Positions 16,599 to 25,392 are shown, numbered from the stretch's first letter. The stretch: DNA of 26,943 nt from Strigomonas culicis (GCA_000482145.1 AUXH01000228.1:1-26943), one strand, 5' to 3'. The notes: generated by a model from the sequence alone, not told the origin. A program made the numbers and translations.

Positions 16599-17489
16599 AT
16601 GTGCTACTACATTGTGATTTGGAGCCGCGCGGGCACTCCCCTCGCCGCCCACGCGCTGCCGGCCGCCGCCACCGCCGCAGACACATCCGATGCTGCCGAG
16701 CTGCGGAAGGTGCGGGCGATCAACGTCACAAACCTCTTTCGCTTCTGCCAGTCCATGAAGATGCTGTTAGGCAAGACGGACACGGCGGAGGCCCATCCCC
16801 AGGTACCGGCGGACGGCCAGACACGTGCTGGTGCCGCTGCTGCTGTTGCTGAGGATGGGGCGTGCTACTTCAGTCTGCCTCTGCGGGGGCCCGTGGCCGC
16901 CGCTGCTGCCCCGGCGGTGACGGCGAACTCGCTGCCCACGACGCTTCACGACCAGCACCTGAGCACGGAGAGTGACAGCAGTAAAGCCAGCCAGCCACAC
17001 AATGGTGCTGCTGTTGCTGTTTCATATTATTATTATTATGCATTTGTGTGCGGTTTGGGGCCGCTGCTGACGCTGGGTCTGATCGCGCTCAACCGCACCC
17101 ATGCGCAGACGTCTGTGCCGATGCTGGATTACAGCTCTGCCACTTTCGATCAAGAAGATGTCGGTGGCAGCGATGCGAGGGCGCACCCACAACTGCACAC
17201 ACACCGCGAAGCGCTGCGGGCTGTCGCAGACGCCCTCCGTCGCGCGTTTCTCGCCGACGGCGGCGCGCCGGCGGCGTATCGGGACGACGCGGTGGCGGCG
17301 CTCGGCCGCGCCTGCCAGGCGGCGGACGACGCGGCTGCTGCGCAGCAGGAGAACTACCGCCCCTCGGACGTGACCGCAAGGAGCAAGGTCCTGCTCAGCG
17401 AGCTGCTGGAGCGGAACCGGCAGCCGCAGCACCGGGTGCTGTACGAGGTGCTGGAGCGGACGGCGCCCGCGGCGTCTTTTGTAGAGTAG
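16599..17489 (+). CDS. hypothetical protein, function unknown
   Basis: A 296-aa protein without a recognised family. The first residues, MCYYIVIWSRAGTPL, could form a beta hairpin of the sort that opens longin-type trafficking proteins, but this is weak. A block near residues 28-52 (RKVRAINVTNLFRFCQSMK) looks folded. Ala- and Ser-rich linkers follow, with less GC at third positions than neighbours. A five-Tyr run encoded by (TAT)5 at 17025-17039 precedes a moderately hydrophobic stretch, FVCGLGPLLTLGLIALN (about 149-165), which may be a membrane segment or a buried helix. The C-terminal ~90 residues are helical and charged (LLSELLERNRQPQHRVLYEV). The start is chosen at the point where GC-rich coding composition begins; an in-frame ATG at 16560 is an alternative. 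Confidence 0.75.
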   Translation: MCYYIVIWSRAGTPLAAHALPAAATAADTSDAAELRKVRAINVTNLFRFCQSMKMLLGKTDTAEAHPQVPADGQTRAGAAAAVAEDGACYFSLPLRGPVAAAAAPAVTANSLPTTLHDQHLSTESDSSKASQPHNGAAVAVSYYYYYAFVCGLGPLLTLGLIALNRTHAQTSVPMLDYSSATFDQEDVGGSDARAHPQLHTHREALRAVADALRRAFLADGGAPAAYRDDAVAALGRACQAADDAAAAQQENYRPSDVTARSKVLLSELLERNRQPQHRVLYEVLERTAPAASFVE

Positions 17490-17607
17490 AGAACGAGCGT
17501 AAAGAATGAAAAAATAAAGAGAGAATAGAAAAAGGAAACAAACAAACAAACCAATGAAGTAACCGAAAAGCTAAAAATGAAAGACAAAATGTGTGCTTGT
17601 GGGTCTA

Positions 17608-17653
17608 TTTATTCTTCTTCCTCTTCTTTTTTCTTCTCCTTTCGTTTTACTAG
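17608..17653 (+). promoter_or_regulatory. polypyrimidine tract and spliced-leader acceptor for DDAH
   Basis: A long T/C tract ends in TTCGTTTTACTAG, with AG at 17652-17653. It gives a C-rich 63-nt leader free of AUG before 17717. Confidence 0.8.
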
Positions 17654-17716
17654 ATCTGCAACCACCCTCCGTTCTTCACACCCCTACCTCCATCTCCCCC
17701 CGTTCCCGACTTCCCC

Positions 17717-18655
17717 ATGCCGACAAAGCTCACCGTCATCTGCCGCGAGGTCAGCCCATGCATCGAAGAGATGAAGTTCGAAGTGACCTGCATCGAGCGC
17801 CAGCCCATCGCCTACCAGAAGATCCACGCGCAGCAGCAGGCCTACTTCCAGGTCTTCCGCGACCTCGTGGCGAGCGGCACGTACAACATGGAGTTCATCG
17901 AGCTGCCCGCGCTGCCAAACCTGCCCGACTGCCTCTTTGTGGAGGACGTGGGCATGGTGTACAACCACTGCGTCATCGCGACCCGGCCCGGCGCGCCCTC
18001 GCGGCGCCCGGAGGTCCCGCCGATGCTGCCGCACCTGCAGCGCCTCGCGGCAGAGAAGAAGGCGGCCGACGCGCAGTGCCACCCGGCCTACAACGCGCTC
18101 GAGAACTTTCTCCAGATTGCGGAGCCGGGCACCATCGATGGCGGCGACGTGCTGCATGTGCGGAACAGCAAGTACGTGTTTGTGGGGCAGTCCACGCGCA
18201 CCAACGCGGATGCGCTGGCGCAGGTGACGCGGTTCCTGAAGGACTTCGATCTTGAGGTCGTCGCGGTGCCCACAAAGAACTGCCTTCACGTGAAGTGCGC
18301 GGCGACCTTTCTCTCGGAACAGGTGGTGCTGCTGGACCCCAAGCTGATCGACGCGGCGCTCTTCACTTCGCGCGGCTTCGACGTCGTCGAGACGTCGGCC
18401 GAGGAGGCCGGCGGCAGCAACGTGGTGCAGTTCGTGGTGGAGGAGCGGGCCAACCCTGCCCAGAAGCTGTCCGTCATCATCTCCAGCACCGCGTGCCCCA
18501 AGACGGGCGCGAAGATCGACGCCTTTGTGGCCGAGCAGAACCAGAAGAGCAGCGCGAATGTGTACCGGCACATCGTGTTGGACCTCAGTGAGGCCGCCAA
18601 GGCGGAGGGCGATGTCACGTGCCAATCTCTCCTCAGCTACTGCACCTCGGAGTAG
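17717..18655 (+). CDS. DDAH: dimethylarginine dimethylaminohydrolase
   Basis: A 312-aa enzyme of the pentein/amidinotransferase superfamily that hydrolyses asymmetric dimethyl- or monomethyl-arginine to citrulline and di- or monomethylamine. Family signatures are clear: LPDCLFVEDVGMV (substrate-binding E76, D77), TIDGGDVL (D141-D144), GQSTRTNADA (binding arginine), the catalytic His in NCLHVK (H191) and the catalytic Cys near the C-terminus in GDVTCQSLL (C302). All expected catalytic residues are present and the order and spacing match human DDAH1 (285 aa, His173 and Cys274). No targeting signal is visible, so it is probably cytosolic. Substrate would come from turnover of proteins methylated by arginine methyltransferases, which trypanosomatids have. 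Bacterial origin by transfer is possible but codon use matches its neighbours. An arginine deiminase is less likely given the LPDCLFVED motif and short length. Confidence 0.93.
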   Translation: MPTKLTVICREVSPCIEEMKFEVTCIERQPIAYQKIHAQQQAYFQVFRDLVASGTYNMEFIELPALPNLPDCLFVEDVGMVYNHCVIATRPGAPSRRPEVPPMLPHLQRLAAEKKAADAQCHPAYNALENFLQIAEPGTIDGGDVLHVRNSKYVFVGQSTRTNADALAQVTRFLKDFDLEVVAVPTKNCLHVKCAATFLSEQVVLLDPKLIDAALFTSRGFDVVETSAEEAGGSNVVQFVVEERANPAQKLSVIISSTACPKTGAKIDAFVAEQNQKSSANVYRHIVLDLSEAAKAEGDVTCQSLLSYCTSE

Positions 18656-19540
18656 ACCCTCCCCCCCCTTTCGCTCATTTGCTGCGGCAAAGGGTATGGT
18701 GGGCATCGCGCACACACACTCACCCACACACTTAATAAACATATCGTTACGTATAAAAGAATTCTTCACTTTTATCTATTTACTGACTTTTTTCTTTCCC
18801 TCTTCTCCCCCACCGAACATGAGACCATGGCTCTTTTTATCGTAGTGATGATAGCACTCGTTACCTGTTGTAGATCTTTAAAATAAAACAACCAATAAAT
18901 AAATACAATTAAGTGAATACATTAAAATAATAATAATAATAAAAAAAACAACAACAACAACGAAAGAAATGAAACGAAAAATAAAGGAGAGGAAAAGCGA
19001 TCCACATCCATGCTTCATACTTTTCCCTCTTTTCTCTCTTTTTTTTTTTCTTTCTGTGAGCGATATCTTTACACGTACGCAAATTCATATCTGTTTCGCA
19101 TGAACTAAAAATAAATGATGGTTCAAATAACTTCTTGCATACGAAAGCAAAGTAAGAAGAAGAAAAAGAAGAGCCTTTATTGCATAAAGTGAAGAAAAAA
19201 ATCAATAATAATAAAAGAGAAGCAGCACAAAACGAGTTAAATTAAAACATATTCTTATTCCGTTGCTGACAAACGCACATCTTCCACACTTGATACACAT
19301 AAATTACCTAGTTGAGAACCATTGTTTTTCTTTAAGCTGTTTGGCACTTATCGCATGTACTTTTGTCCTTAATCTGTTCGGTTTTGTTCATCGCTGTACT
19401 TGTATGTATTCTCTCTTTCCCTCTCGCTTTCCGTTTTTTTTTTCTAAGCAATCGTACTTAACAAAAAACAATTCTCTTTTTTATTCTTGAACTTGTACAT
19501 AAATTTCTGATAACACTCTTTTTATTCTCTGTGTTTCATC

Positions 19541-19570
19541 ATTTTTTTTTCTGTTTCTCTCTTTTTTTAG
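19541..19570 (+). promoter_or_regulatory. polypyrimidine tract and spliced-leader acceptor for the kinase
   Basis: A T/C tract ends in CTCTTTTTTTAG, with AG at 19569-19570. It would leave a leader of about 306 nt containing the 30-bp palindrome. A second T-rich tract (about 19777-19791) followed by CTCTAAAAGG could act instead and give about 80 nt. Confidence 0.6.
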
Positions 19571-19672
19571 GTTGATCACGGAGTACGATACGACATCATT
19601 CACTTATCTTCATTCTTCATCATCGCATCAGCTTTTAGAGTTCTCCCAACTTGTGGGGACGGGTCCAAAGTG

Positions 19673-19702
19673 CGGCTTTTTTTTCTGCAGAAAAAAAAAC
19701 CG
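19673..19702. repeat. 30-bp near-perfect palindrome with CTGCAG centre
   Basis: CGG-C-T8 is followed by CTGCAG, A9 and CCG; fourteen of fifteen base pairs match when folded about 19687/19688, the exception being C19676 opposite A19699. It lies within the predicted long leader of the kinase mRNA, where it could form a hairpin. Confidence 0.85.
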
Positions 19703-19876
19703 AAAAGCCCTCCCACACACAAGAAAAAGAGAAAAGAGCCTCTTTTGCTAAGTGTTGATTTTATTTCACCATTTCTTTTTTTTTTTTCTCTAAAAGGAAC
19801 ACTAAAAAAAAAAAAGGAAGGTGCAACAAACAAACAAAAAGAACCCATAGCTAAGAAAAAAAAAACGTAGTTAGAG

Positions 19877-20374
19877 ATGTCTTCCCCCGCTGAAAAGCCT
19901 AGTGCCTTAGAGTGTGCGGATAACGCTCCGCGCGAATACGAAGCCCTCGCGACGCCGCTTCGTTTGGGTGCGACCGCCAGCGGGGCCAAGGCCGCGTGGC
20001 ACGGCCGCCGGTCGCGCCTGGGGCATAGCGGCAGCTGGCCGACCCCCGACGCGGCCGCCGCGTGGTCCCCAGATGGACGCGGACACGCCGCCGCTGCCGG
20101 CGCACCTCATCAGCGGCGCGCCGCAGCGGCCTGCCGACCGGAGCCCGGACCCGCTGCGCTGCGAGCCGCGCAGCGGTTGCGACGAGGACTCGGCGGGCGA
20201 GAGCGATGCGCAGGTGGTGGCTGCCGACGCCGCGGCCGCGGCCGCCCGCCGGCCGAGCCAGGGCGGGCCGGCGGGCGGCAAACCGCGGCGCTCCACGCGC
20301 GACAGCATCGCCAGCAGCCGCAGCGGCCTGGGCGACGCGCCGCACGCCGCGCGGACGGTGGTTTCCTCATATGA
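19877..20374 (+). other. overlapping upstream frame with coding-like start; likely displaced kinase N-terminus or uORF
   Basis: The ATG at 19877 is the first AUG of the predicted kinase mRNA. Its frame (165 codons before a stop) reads as ordinary protein for about 62 residues (MSSPAEKPSALECADNAPRE onward) with nearly all G/C third bases between about 19960 and 20065. After the CCCC run at 20067-20070 the good codon pattern moves to the kinase frame, and this frame becomes Arg/Ala/Gly-rich noise. Reading the run as three C would join the two frames exactly at the kinase ATG region. Either one base is an assembly or homopolymer error, or the gene is frameshifted, or this is a real upstream ORF that limits kinase translation. 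Confidence 0.6.
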
Positions 20375-23300
20375 CACGGTGCTCGGCTTCTTCGCGCTGT
20401 TGTTTGTGATCGTGACGCTGTGCTTTCTGACCGTCGTGTGCTATGTCAACGTGCATGTACACTATGTCATTGCGAGCACCTATGCCGACCCAGCGGTGAA
20501 CGATCCGGCGGTGCGGGTTATCACCGCGGCGGAGAGCCACCTGGCGCGCTATGTGCTGCTCGCGGCCACCCTCGCGTGTATGGCAGCCTACGCGGTCGGC
20601 ACCTTCTTCTTTTTCTACTACATACGCGACCTGCTCCTCTTCTACGAGAACTGCGCGTTGGAGTTTGCGTCGTTTTTTCAGTGCGCGACGCAGCTGTCGG
20701 TGGAGCAGAACTTTATTTACATCCAGCGCCGGGAGGAGCTGCATCCCATCACGGAGAACCACCACTTCAACTTCAAGCCCTTCAGCACGGATGCCTTTGT
20801 GCTGGACGCGCAGGCGGAGGTCAGCCTCGCGAACCTCTATCTGCGCGTGTACAAGGCACTCCTGCCGACGGCACTGCTGGACGAGCTCGGCTGCGCGCCC
20901 GCGGCGGCGGCCTCGCCGCTCCACGCCGCGGGCCGCCGCGCGTCCGCCGCGGACCCCGGCCCGCCGAACCACGCGAGTCTCTCCGGCGACCAGCTCGTGG
21001 CCGCGATGCTCTCCGCCTCGAACGACGCCGGCGCCGCGCCGCTGCCCTTCTTCTCCCGCGACGGCGCATCCGCCTCGCAGCCGCGGGATGCCGCGGCGGC
21101 GGATGGCGTCACCATCACCCCCGCCGCGGAGGGGGCCGACGGCGGCGCCATCATCGCCGCGCGCAACCCGCTGCAGCCGCCCACCTTTTCGCCGCATTCG
21201 TCGCTCGGCCACGCGGACGTGCGCTTGTCGACGACGTCGCCGCTCGCGACCGCGCTCGTGCCCTTCGGCACGGCGTCGGTGGACGTGAAGCACCGGGCGA
21301 GCGACAGCGGCGACGATGCGCTGCAGCACACCATCACGAGCATCTTTAGTGAGGAGGGCGACCGCACGTTCAGCGTGACGGTGAACTCGTCCGTCGGCGG
21401 GCCCCCGTCCCGCACGCTGCGGCAGGTGGCCAGCAAGCTGCGCCGCGCGCCGTCCGCGCTGTCGACGAACCACAGCCACGCCGGCAGCGTCGCGCGCCAC
21501 TACCACAGCGGCGGCGGCCCGCTCGAAATGGCCCCCGGCGGGGGCCATCTCGAGGGCACCGTGACGTCGCTGCGCGCGACCATGCACCACTTCAACAGCA
21601 GCGGGCACCGCCACCGGTCGCCGCTGCTGCAGGCGCCCCTGGCGCTCGGCGGTGGCGACGAGGCCGGCACGCACGCCATGGCGACGAGCGGCGGCTCGCA
21701 CCCGATGAGCAGCAGCGGCGGCGGCGGCCACGAGGGGCTGAAGCGGCGCTTCTCGACCCTCGTGTCCTTCTACCTCTACTACTTTTTTGTGCTCGCCGCG
21801 GCGAACCCCGGCCTCGCGAAGGAGGTCAGCCGCGTCTTTCTGTCGCAGCTGAGCCGCGCGGCGCGGCGCGAACACGGGAGCGTGGTGCATGTGCGCCCGG
21901 ACCGCATCACCATCGGGTGGAATGTGTTTTCGCGGCGTGTGGACCACGAGAAGGTGGGCACCGCGCAGGGCGCTGTCTTCCTTGCCGATGTGGAGCAGAC
22001 GCTCAACGCGCGCTTCCCCGAGCTGCGCGATCTGAACGTGCTGCAGATCTTTGCGGTCGGCTTCAGCTCGCACGTGCTCGCGGGGCCGCTGCGCACCCGC
22101 GGCCAGCGCTACGTCGTGGTCCACGCGCCGCGGCTGCAGCACGCGTATCGCGTCCACAAGCTGCAGTACCTCTTGAACTGTCCCTACGTGTGGCTCGACC
22201 GGCCGGGCATCGACCTCGCCGCGCTGCCGTCGCCCATCGTCGGCTACTTCCCCTTCGATCTGATCGACCTCGGCACCGGCGCGGACGGCGGCCCCGCGCC
22301 GTCCGCGCCGGCTGCGCACCGCTCCCCCCCCAGCGCCAGCGCCAGCGCCACCGCGACGGGCCGCCACACACTGATGCTGTACCTGATGCTCACCGCCTCG
22401 CCCACCGTCGCCGTCGCCTCCGACCACGTCGCGAAGATGACCACCGCCTTCGACCTCTTCCGCGAGCGGCGCTACGAGAAGGCACTCCGTGCGTACATCA
22501 GCGTCACGGAGGCGATCGAGCGCGCACAGGAGGAGCTGCGCGCGGACCACGCGACGACGGCGAACACGCCGCGCGGGGCCGGTGACGAGGACGCCGAGGA
22601 CTCCACCCTCGCCCGCGTCGACAGTCTACAGCAGCTCATCCACGAAAACGAGGAGAGTGCTGCGTCCTTCTCCGACTCGCTGCAGGCGAACGCGCTCTAT
22701 CGCGAGGCGGTGCGGCTGCGCCAGCTGTGCCTCTTCTACGCGTCCACCGAGACGTTCCACTACCGCCCGGTGCCGCAGTGGGCGAGCTACCTCGAGGCGG
22801 TGCGGGACCTCACGATGCAGACGGCGGAGGCCGACACAGAGGAGGAGCTCATGGCGATTCAGCCGAGTGAGATCGAGCATGAGCTGGAGCGGCTGTCCGC
22901 CACCGGCTCCCCGCGCACGATGAACCAGGCGGTGAGCCTCGCGGGCAGCGGCGCGCGGCTGGCCGACGCGGCGGCGAGCACCAGCCATCTGCACGAGCCC
23001 CGCCCCGCGAAGGAGGGCGTCCCGGGCAACGACAGTTTGATGGACATCAGCTCCGAGAAGGCCTTTGGGGATAGCCCGGAGCAGAACAGGGAGGCCAACC
23101 CCGGCGGGGGCATGCTGCCGGTGAGCGCCGAGACCGCCGCGGCGGTGCCGGTGCTGTCGTACCAGTTCCAAAGCCACCGCCACAACACGGCGCTCGACGA
23201 CATCAAGCGGGATCTGCGCAACATGACAACCACCTCCAACACGAACAACACCAACACCACGCTGAGCCCCAGCCCCGCACCGGCGGCGAACATCCTGTTG

Positions 23301-24878
23301 GGCGTCGCGGAGACCCCCTCCTACACGCACCGCGGCAGTTACAACAAGTACAACTCCGCGACGAACCGCGCAACCGGTGAACGAGACGGGCGGCCGGAGG
23401 TGGTGCCGACGGCGGCGAACGGAAAGGGCAGCGACAGCGGGAGCGATCTTCACCTCGTGGCCACCGCCGCCTTCCGCGAGAGCCCCAGCCCCGCCAACGC
23501 GTCCGTCGCCGGCGAGGAGGCGGAGGTGGGCAGCGGCCGCGGGCAGCTCTCCAGCTCCGCCACGGAGCGCAGTCTGACCGCCGCCCCGCCGGTGGTCCTG
23601 TCGAACGCGCCCAGCCGCCGCTCGCCGCCGATCAGCGTGCTCTCGAGCAGCATTCCGGCTGCGCCGCCGGTGAGCGGTAAGCCGCCCAGCGGCCGCGAGC
23701 GCAGCGGCAGCGCCTTTCGCCGCGCGGAGGACCGCAAATCCTGTAGCGTAACCGCACACGCCATTGCGACGGCCACCGTGTTCCAGGAGACGCCCGGCAT
23801 CAACTTCACCTCACAGGCCATCGCCAACCGCCAGTCGCAACCACAGCAACAGCAGCGGCAGCAGCAGCAGCAGCAGCAACAGCCGCAGGCGCAGGCACCT
23901 GGCGGGCTGGAGACGGACATCAAGGTGGGCACCATGGCCTACCGCATGTCCACGAAGCGGCTCGGGCAGACCCCGACCAGTGAAGTTTTTCTGGCGCTCA
24001 GCTACATCGGCAGCTTCGTCGCCGTGAAGTCGGTCGCCCTCGCGCGGCCGACGGAGGACCCGCCGGCGGCGGGGCCGGCCGGCGCCGCCGGGCGCCGCGC
24101 GGGGGTGCTGGAGCGCCGCAACCGCCGCAAGGGTCTGCTCGCGCCGACCGTGGACGTGGATGCCATCACGAACGAGATTGCGCTGCTCTCGCAGCTGCGA
24201 AATGCATACATCGTCGGCTACATCTCGGCCCTTGTGTGTCCGGGCCGCCTGCTGCTGCTGATGGAGTACGTGAGCGGCGGCAGCCTGCACCGGCTCCTGG
24301 AGCAGTTCAGTGACATCTCCGTCAAGCAGGCGCGCGTGTACCTCCGCGACGCGCTGAAGGGGCTCGAGTATCTGCACGCGAAGAGCATCATCCATTTGGA
24401 CATCAAGCCGCAGAACGTGCTCGTCCCGACCAGCGGGCCGTGCAAGCTGTCGGACTTCGGTATCAGCCGGCAGCTCTCGCAGGAAAAGGGCGGGCCCGGC
24501 ACGCCGGATGGCACACCCTACTACATGGCCCCCGAGGCCGCGTGCGGCGCCGCCACCGTCGCGTCCGACATCTGGTCCTTCGGCATCATGTTTGCGGAGG
24601 TGCTGTCGGGCGCGCTGCCGTGGCCGGCGCACCTCAACCCCCATGCGATGCGGTACAAGCTCGTGACGGAGCCCACGCCGCCGCAGCTGTGCGGCCGGCG
24701 GCTCCCGCTCGAGGCGATGCAGGTGTTCACCGCCTGCACCGCGCTGACGCCGGAGGCGCGGCCGACCGCGACGGAGGTGCTGCGCATGCCGTTTTTTTCG
24801 TCCTCCTCGGAGAGCGGCGCCGTGCCCGCCGCGAGCCACGCGATGGGGTCGAGATCAAAGCTATCGACGCCCTCGTGA
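20073..24878 (+). CDS. membrane-anchored STE-type protein kinase with cyclase-like domain
   Basis: At least 1601 aa. In order: a disordered N-terminus; two strong membrane segments (about 102-126 and 160-184); a long Ala/Gly/Ser/His linker; a third hydrophobic stretch (about 560-578) opening a region to ~735 whose HVRPDRITIGWN and FAVGFSSHVLAGPL resemble class III nucleotide cyclases, without the usual first metal-binding Asp; a TPR-like helical part (about 790-900); low-complexity sequence with a Gln run (about 1254-1275); and a kinase domain (about 1295-1573). The kinase has K1319, E1368, HLDIKPQN (D1443), DFG (D1461) and GTPYYMAPEA, so catalysis is plausible; the last motif is STE-like. 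Oddities are a Gly-poor loop (LGQTPTSEVF), HLD in place of HRD and a ~45-residue insert between K1319 and E1368. Membrane-bound STE11-like kinases such as T. brucei RDK1 are possible relatives. The first ATG in frame is 20073, but the true N-terminus may begin at 19877. Confidence 0.88.
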   Translation: MDADTPPLPAHLISGAPQRPADRSPDPLRCEPRSGCDEDSAGESDAQVVAADAAAAAARRPSQGGPAGGKPRRSTRDSIASSRSGLGDAPHAARTVVSSYDTVLGFFALLFVIVTLCFLTVVCYVNVHVHYVIASTYADPAVNDPAVRVITAAESHLARYVLLAATLACMAAYAVGTFFFFYYIRDLLLFYENCALEFASFFQCATQLSVEQNFIYIQRREELHPITENHHFNFKPFSTDAFVLDAQAEVSLANLYLRVYKALLPTALLDELGCAPAAAASPLHAAGRRASAADPGPPNHASLSGDQLVAAMLSASNDAGAAPLPFFSRDGASASQPRDAAAADGVTITPAAEGADGGAIIAARNPLQPPTFSPHSSLGHADVRLSTTSPLATALVPFGTASVDVKHRASDSGDDALQHTITSIFSEEGDRTFSVTVNSSVGGPPSRTLRQVASKLRRAPSALSTNHSHAGSVARHYHSGGGPLEMAPGGGHLEGTVTSLRATMHHFNSSGHRHRSPLLQAPLALGGGDEAGTHAMATSGGSHPMSSSGGGGHEGLKRRFSTLVSFYLYYFFVLAAANPGLAKEVSRVFLSQLSRAARREHGSVVHVRPDRITIGWNVFSRRVDHEKVGTAQGAVFLADVEQTLNARFPELRDLNVLQIFAVGFSSHVLAGPLRTRGQRYVVVHAPRLQHAYRVHKLQYLLNCPYVWLDRPGIDLAALPSPIVGYFPFDLIDLGTGADGGPAPSAPAAHRSPPSASASATATGRHTLMLYLMLTASPTVAVASDHVAKMTTAFDLFRERRYEKALRAYISVTEAIERAQEELRADHATTANTPRGAGDEDAEDSTLARVDSLQQLIHENEESAASFSDSLQANALYREAVRLRQLCLFYASTETFHYRPVPQWASYLEAVRDLTMQTAEADTEEELMAIQPSEIEHELERLSATGSPRTMNQAVSLAGSGARLADAAASTSHLHEPRPAKEGVPGNDSLMDISSEKAFGDSPEQNREANPGGGMLPVSAETAAAVPVLSYQFQSHRHNTALDDIKRDLRNMTTTSNTNNTNTTLSPSPAPAANILLGVAETPSYTHRGSYNKYNSATNRATGERDGRPEVVPTAANGKGSDSGSDLHLVATAAFRESPSPANASVAGEEAEVGSGRGQLSSSATERSLTAAPPVVLSNAPSRRSPPISVLSSSIPAAPPVSGKPPSGRERSGSAFRRAEDRKSCSVTAHAIATATVFQETPGINFTSQAIANRQSQPQQQQRQQQQQQQQPQAQAPGGLETDIKVGTMAYRMSTKRLGQTPTSEVFLALSYIGSFVAVKSVALARPTEDPPAAGPAGAAGRRAGVLERRNRRKGLLAPTVDVDAITNEIALLSQLRNAYIVGYISALVCPGRLLLLMEYVSGGSLHRLLEQFSDISVKQARVYLRDALKGLEYLHAKSIIHLDIKPQNVLVPTSGPCKLSDFGISRQLSQEKGGPGTPDGTPYYMAPEAACGAATVASDIWSFGIMFAEVLSGALPWPAHLNPHAMRYKLVTEPTPPQLCGRRLPLEAMQVFTACTALTPEARPTATEVLRMPFFSSSSESGAVPAASHAMGSRSKLSTPS

Positions 24879-25392
24879 GGATGCTCCGCGGTGCGGGCCC
24901 GCGCATCGGTACGCACGTACGCATTTTGTTTTTCTTTTCCCTTTTTGTTTTGTTGATTGGACAGTTTTTTTTGTTTTTTGTATTCCCTTTTGCAATAGTA
25001 TTTGTATAGTTTACACCGCACTCACACAGTCTCTCCATTTTTTTTTCTTTGCTTCAAGATATCTATATTGTACTTATGATATATATGTAGATAAATACTG
25101 GTTCTATTTGGTTATACGTGTGTTGCTTAAAAAGAAAAAAACGAAAAAAAAAGGAAGAACACTAGCAAATAAGTAGAATTTAACAATGAAATCATTTTTT
25201 CCCCTCTTTTGGGATTCGCCACCGTGTGCTTCTCTTACGTCTCCCCCCTCATTTTACCACCTCCCAACAGCGCTTCTTTCATTGTGTGTGGTTGCCACAA
25301 CAACCACAAAGCTAACTAACTAACGAACCCCCCCTCCCGCTAAAAAAAAAAGAAGAGTAAAAACAAAAACAAAAAAGAATAGGAGACGAAAC
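24879..25392. other. spacer before the last gene; no gene seen
   Basis: T-rich after the kinase stop (about 24926-25010), ATAT-rich near 25070-25090, then A-rich and C/T-rich sequence with the splice acceptor of the next gene and CTAA repeats near 25312-25325. No credible frame. Confidence 0.75.
25197..25270 (+). promoter_or_regulatory. polypyrimidine tract and spliced-leader acceptor
   Basis: C/T-rich sequence extends over about 25197-25265 and ends in CACCTCCCAACAG, with AG at 25269-25270. The 122-nt leader has no AUG before 25393. Confidence 0.7.

Larger units (their letters stand above)
18656..19876. other. longest spacer, DDAH 3' region and kinase 5' leader; no gene seen
   Basis: AT-rich throughout, with T/C tracts at about 18785-18812, 19030-19050, 19409-19446 and 19541-19568, AAT repeats near 18930 and a near-perfect 30-bp palindrome at 19673-19702. 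No open frame has coding composition. Neither of the two likely acceptors for the kinase transcript (AG 19569-19570, and the AG near 19796) leaves an AUG before 19877. Confidence 0.75.

Noticed and set aside
18845..18851. GTGATGA resembling a snoRNA C box
   Set aside because: No CTGA D box occurs at a suitable distance downstream.
19263..19490. 75-codon open frame in the long spacer
   Set aside because: AT-rich codons, Phe/Leu/Cys-rich translation and no coding composition; likely chance.
20367..22550. 727-codon open frame on the minus strand opposite the kinase
   Set aside because: It is the mirror of strongly GC-biased codons on the + strand; the translation is Arg/Ala/Gly/His-rich without motifs, and no polypyrimidine/AG signal suits it.
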